Shown here: in pieces, positions 52,221-56,856 of the stretch
Numbering within the stretch: the stretch's first letter is position 1
Layout: every line of letters begins with the position of its first letter
Assembly: GCA_013365365.1 (NCBI GenBank)
Contig: JABVXU010000358.1
Span: 1 to 56,856 of the forward strand
Direction of reading: 5' to 3'
Source of the DNA: Cruorifilaria tuberocauda
Taxonomy: Eukaryota > Nematoda > Chromadorea > Rhabditida > Onchocercidae
DNA: 56,856 nucleotides
Position numbers and translations under genes: made by a program
Notes under the pieces: generated by a model
The model's input: the letters and a program-made list of their open reading frames with translations, nothing else
Databases searched by the model: none
Told to the model about the DNA's origin: nothing

Positions 52221-54217
52221 ATAATGATAAAGAATAAAAATGAAGAGAAATAGACAGATGAGGTCAAGGATGACATATTGATAGCTATATTTGATTGTAT
52301 GATTTAGAAGCATGACAAATGATCTAAGAACTTGATTTCGACTTTTCTTAATACTAAGTGGGTGGGACATATATGGAAAGATAGAACTGAAGATCGGCGA
52401 TTTGACCTTTACCGACCCAAGTTTCTAGTCATTGTCTTTTATCTTTTTCTAAATCTTCAACGTTCGAAAAGAGAAAGAAAAAAATCGAACAAATAGCAAA
52501 ATCGATTAAGCAAAAAATTATCCTAAGCTAAATTCTGTAGAAAAATAAATAAATAAAATATATATTTAGTTTCATGTACTTAGCTATTCAATCAAATTAT
52601 GCTTAGCTTTTACTTATATCGAAATTATTTCGCTTCATCAAATACATTCTACTTTGTAAAATTTTTAAACATTTTAAATATCTAATATTTGATGTTCACG
52701 TAAATTTTATTTTTCTAAAATTTAATATCATTCAAAAGCAAAAATAAATGATGATAAAGAAAGCACAAAAAAAAAAATCTTTGGATTTACTTACACTTTC
52801 TTCATGGCAAATATCAGTCAACAATGCAATATTGCGCCTTCTTATAATTCATTTGTCAACTGTTGTTAAATCATTTTGTTAAGCTAGAAGGCAGGTTTTT
52901 GTATCATTCATTTCCTCTACAAATCCATTTAGCTAATTTAATCTTAAATTTTTATTTGAGCATTTTGCCACTCATTGTTCAAATCATTAAAAAAATGAGA
53001 ATAGCAAATCTTTTGCAAGATTTTTAAAACAGCATAAAAAAAACATCCAGTCGACTTGATGGATCTATAAATTATAAAAATGACTGTTGTTCGAAACAAA
53101 GGAAGCCTGCAAATATTTATTACTTTCCCTATCAGGAACAAATAAATAAATATGTTTTGAAATTCCGTAATTATGATATAATTTTGACAAATATGTATAA
53201 CTAAAATATAAAATGATTGATTCAATAATTCGGAAGAAAAAGCTAATAATTCGGAATCTTACAAATATAACTTATATTAATTATTATATTAACTTGCGTA
53301 ACATTATTCACAAGAAAATTAGAGAAGTTTTAAAATTAATTTTAGTAATCTTATACTGAAAAGAATAGATAATATCAAGTATATATTAATTATGAATTGA
53401 ACAAATGAAGAAGTTTGAAAAATCTTTCAAATCAAAAGCAACAATTATATTACGATTGAAAAATTCGTGAAATTTTGATGATAGTCATGAAAGTTTTTTA
53501 AAAATTTCAAAAAATCTCATTCGAAAAGTTAATTTTACTATCAAATTAAAAGTACTGTAAGTTACTGTACACAAAAGGAATTTTATGATTTGACTCAAAA
53601 TTTAATGATCTCATATATAACAGAATGAGCAGAATCTAATATTCTATGTATACGATAATGCGAACGATGGAAAGTGCTTAAATTCAACAACCGTTTCAGA
53701 ATTGTTTGTATATCAAATATTATGATACGATAAATTCAACTTATTAAATAACTTTTTCTCAGTTTAAACTGGTTTGAATGATACAAAAGGTACAAAAAAG
53801 TTTTAGGAAATTTTAATTTTAATTGTGAAATTTTAACTAGTACTTTACTTTTAATATTTATTTAAAAAATTTTTTCAACATTGAACATATTCCAAACTTT
53901 TTCTTCAGTATTCTGTATCCAAGTTGGAAGGTTTATTTACAGTAGAGTATTGCAATCTTACATATATATATTCATTATTAGATTTTCTATACATAAAATT
54001 TTTTTGTAATCAATTTTATCATATCTTTTGATGATATAATTTTATGCAAAAACTTTTTTGATAAAAATTATCGGAATGCTTGAATTTGGATAATTTATCA
54101 AAATAGCACAAAATTACTGTAAAAGATTGCAGTTTATTTGTTGCATTATGCTAGTTGGAAGTAATAAATGGATATTATAAATTTTGATAAATTTTGATTA
54201 ATCGGTTAGCAGAATGA

Positions 54218-54247
54218 CATTAGCTGTACTAATGAGTACAGCTAATG
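54218..54247. repeat. Perfect 13-bp stem hairpin
   Basis: CATTAGCTGTACT and its reverse complement AGTACAGCTAATG are separated by the loop AATG. It lies about 550 bp from the bacterial-like remnants. It is not T-rich on its 3' side, so it is not a typical bacterial terminator. Confidence 0.75.
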
Positions 54248-54802
54248 AAGATCAATTGAATCAATTTTTAGAGTTATAGAATCTATCGTCCTTCATTTCT
54301 ATTAATAAACTCCGGACATGACGTGTTATCTTATCACTTCCCACATAATTAATGATTTGGATCAAAATGAAAGAAAATTAAATCCGAAAAACAAAGTAAT
54401 AAAATAAAATGTTGGAATTTCAACTGTTAAAAAAAAACATTAAAAAGAATTTAAAAAACCATTAAATATTAAAAATGATAATATCTTTTCATATCAAATA
54501 TTTCAAATGTTTTATTTCAAATAAAATTCAAAAATTTTACAATTTCATTATTTGGCAATATTATTAAGGTAAAATGAAATATGAATGAATTTATTTTAGC
54601 CTTTCTTCCATACTTGTACATTATTTTACGTTTTCTTTTTGTTTTTTTTTTATTCCTTACTTCTTTAAACTTTAAATTTATAAAATTCAGGTTAACAATT
54701 TCAGGTTAATATGTTTAACTCTTATCTATCTTTCAAATTTATGATAATAATTTTTAGGATGAATTTCGAGAGTTTTATATTTAAAATGTTCTGTAATTTC
54801 AT

Positions 54803-54964
54803 TCAGGCATGAAAACTCCAATTTTTCCAGTATTCGATTTTTTCATTGAATGAATTTACTACTAATATCCACTTATCAGTCATGCAGTTTAATTGTTCCA
54901 ATCGTGTCAATTCATGATTATCATATAAATCAATAAGTCGAGAAATCAATGAATCCGAAAAGTT
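54803..54964 (-). pseudogene. Bacterial-looking coding remnant, unidentified
   Basis: A 53-codon open frame reads ...LIDLYDNHELTRLEQLN...WILVVNSFNEKIEYWKNW and ends at TGA 54803-54805; the frame stays open beyond that stop for about 20 codons. A plausible start (MLENFCSPINNSFL) lies just upstream in another frame, suggesting a frameshift. The rich, balanced composition without introns is unlike the surrounding DNA and resembles an AT-rich bacterial protein. I cannot name the family. Its position beside the esterase remnant on the same strand suggests a common origin. Confidence 0.4.
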
Positions 54965-55172
54965 AAAAATGAATTATTGATTGGAGAACAAAAATTTTCA
55001 AGCATTTTTTAATAATTTTATAATTCTATTTGCTAAACTTATGCAAGTATATTAACTTTTACTATTAGTTACAATGAATTAACGACGTATAGGTACATTT
55101 AATTTTCAATCAAATAAAATATCCTTTTATCATTATCAAGAAAAGTTAAAGGCGTTAATTTACTTAAAAAAA

Positions 55173-55400
55173 TTAAATTAGTAATCTATGAAACGTTTTG
55201 AATGCTTCTTCACTGCGACTTTCTAAATTAAACCACTGATAACCATTACTTACTTCTGGTTTAAACGGAAGATCCGGTACTATAAAACGTGAACTAGGTA
55301 AACATTTGCTTATAATTTTAGTAAGATGAATAAAATTACTACCACTTGATCCCTATCCATGTAAACAAATAATCATGTTTTTCCTATCTTTATTTCCACG
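55173..55400 (-). pseudogene. Bacterial-type serine esterase fragment, probable Wolbachia-derived
   Basis: Intron-less frame reading NMIICLHG, an in-frame TAG (55353-55355), then GSSGSNFIHLTKIISKCLP, RFIVPDLPFKPEVSNGYQWF and ending with TAA at 55173. LHGxGSSGxxF (oxyanion-hole loop) and the spaced VPDLPF...GYQWFNL motifs are those of the bacterial phospholipase/carboxylesterase family (Abhydrolase_2, YpfH type). Only about the first 85 of an expected 200-220 residues are present; the catalytic GFSQG serine region and the Asp/His part are missing. The stop replaces the residue usually aromatic or Trp/Tyr in HGxG. It is therefore a broken gene. Bacterial origin is inferred from the family; Wolbachia is the likely donor if the host is filarial. 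Confidence 0.65.
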
Positions 55401-56631
55401 TAAACAAAACTCGTTTTACTCAATAATATTGCTTGTAATTTAACTGGAATAAAATAAAATTGATGCTAAATTGTTTCCATGAAAAGATAATTTCGTTATT
55501 ATCAGTCCTAATTTTGCACTTATCATAGATGCCTTTAATAATTTCATATTAATAGTATTTAAATTCGAAATGCAAGATTATACTGTAAATTGATAATTAT
55601 ATTGAATTAAATTAAGATAATATCGGATAAATTCATTTCATTTCTTTTTCTCTTCATTATCAATATTTATCATATTTTTCTTATCACTGATTCCAATTCA
55701 TTCAATAAATTTCTTCCAAAAATGGAGTAATAATATTTTTCATTTTAACTGTTTCTCTCTGATAATACGATAGAGTTAATGATAACAAAGCATGCGAAAT
55801 TAGTTTCCCGTAATTTAAAATAAATGGATCAATTCTCGATCGAGAGACATTATTTATTTCGAACTCAAGTTTATTATATCAGTTTTTACATAGAAATTTG
55901 ATTCTTACTTCGTTGATTATCAAATAAATGAAAATTTAAATCATTTCATTTACTCCGAAAAATTTGAATACAAATAATCAAAGTTATAAATTACTATTAT
56001 CGTTGGATATCAATCGTAATAAATTAAAATTGTATTTGCATTTCAACATAAATCACTATTCACTCTTTTCTAAAATTGAATATCCTTTCTTACTATCAAT
56101 TTATCAATTAATAATATCAGTTTACTTATTTATTCGCAAAGAACTTTGTAATCTATTCTTGTAATTATTATTAAAATTAAAACTAATTTTTTTAATTATG
56201 TATTTTCATGAGTAATCCAGATATCAGCTAACATCTTTCTCTTCCTGATAAAAAAAAAGTAATACTTTGTTATACAATCTACATTCCACAGATAACTTGT
56301 TAAACTCAAGCAAAACTCATATCTCTACCCTTATCTTTTTCTTTCTAAAATTTTCTTTATCATCTAATAACAATATACTTTCCAATTAATTAATTTATTC
56401 ATTAATTGTAATCGATTATTGATAAAGAAATAATCAATTAAATTAAATGGAATTTTTATTTATGAGTAAAATGCTAATTCAAGTTTTAAATTTTAAAGTA
56501 AAATAAACTTTTTTAAAGAAAGAAGAAAAAAACAAGCTTCTGTTTAAAAAAAAAACGATAGAAAAAAAGGTTTACAACAAAGTTTGTTTAACTTTTAAGC
56601 TCATTGAAAATGTTTAACTTGTTTAACTCAC

Positions 56632-56679
56632 CTCATCTGATATCTGAAGCATGCCCTGACGACGATTTGAAACGAACAG
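56632..56679 (-). other. Possible 48-nt exon of a minus-strand gene
   Basis: A segment bounded by GTGCAG and GTGAGT encodes LFVSNRRQGMLQISDE, 16 codons in phase 0. Flanking splice sites are near consensus and the composition is protein-like. The rest of the gene would be outside the window to the right and perhaps in unrecognised exons to the left. I do not recognise the protein. Confidence 0.4.
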
Positions 56680-56856
56680 CTGCACGTTAAACAAGACCGA
56701 AGATAAGATCAAATTCTAAGTGAAATAACAATTAGTATTGATCATAGAGATTTTTTGATGAAACTTTGCGATAGATTATAGATTAAAATTTTCATCATTT
56801 ATTTAATATGAATTATTTAAATCTTAGCTTAATTAGCTATTAGTAATAAGCATTCG

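Larger units (their letters stand above)
49503..54802. other. Gene-poor right-hand region
   Basis: There is no supported coding gene here. It includes the upstream region of the ataxin-7-like gene, a GA-rich tract, a G15 run, a possible plus-strand promoter at 51572-51625 and two perfect hairpins. AT-rich open frames on both strands lack recognisable content. Confidence 0.5.

Noticed and set aside
54218..54247. Rho-independent terminator for the bacterial remnants
   Set aside because: The stem is AT-containing and lacks a following T-tract in the right orientation, and the remnants are non-functional.

Overview
This looks like nuclear DNA of a nematode, most probably a filarial one. It is strongly AT-rich, genes are cut by many small introns, start codons often sit directly after an AG splice acceptor (as in spliced-leader trans-splicing), and the proteins are nematode-like. 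The filarial assignment is inferred: two short bacterial-looking coding remnants near the right end suggest decayed transfer from an endosymbiont such as Wolbachia, and a nuclear 18S rDNA scrap carries nematode-like 18S sequence. I had no database to confirm this.

Layout. 1-120 is a 24-bp tandem repeat. 1827-16631 (+) is a complete filamin gene: I could join 39 exons in frame into about 2,192 residues, with two calponin-homology domains, 20 filamin Ig repeats and a hinge before the last repeat. 17231-17342 is an 18S rRNA fragment. 18644-23067 (-) is an incomplete gene whose central part resembles the aerolysin/ETX-MTX2 fold. 23.1-29.4 kb is AT-rich with microsatellites. 29439-33351 (-) is a complete six-exon Wnt ligand (353 aa). 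34966-39444 (-) is a TGF-beta superfamily type I receptor kinase (15 exons, about 682 aa) with an unusual insert in the kinase C-lobe. 42798-49502 (-) is a 17-exon gene (about 1,160 aa) with an N-terminal zinc finger like that of ataxin-7 and a long, apparently disordered remainder containing a 9-bp-unit Leu-Asn repeat. 49.5-56.8 kb has no complete gene; it holds a possible plus-strand promoter near 51.6 kb, two bacterial-like remnants near 55 kb, and a 48-nt exon candidate at the right edge.

The three complete minus-strand genes are 1.6 to 3.4 kb apart, too far for a typical nematode operon. Filamin (actin crosslinking), Wnt and a TGF-beta/BMP receptor are all developmental or cytoskeletal genes, but nothing in the sequence shows that they act together. 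A recurring feature across genes is the splice donor GTTNGT, forced by reading frame in at least six introns. No dramatic new system is evident; the more unusual items are the aerolysin-like gene, the receptor kinase insert with a DFGLAL motif, the tripeptide repeat and the bacterial remnants.
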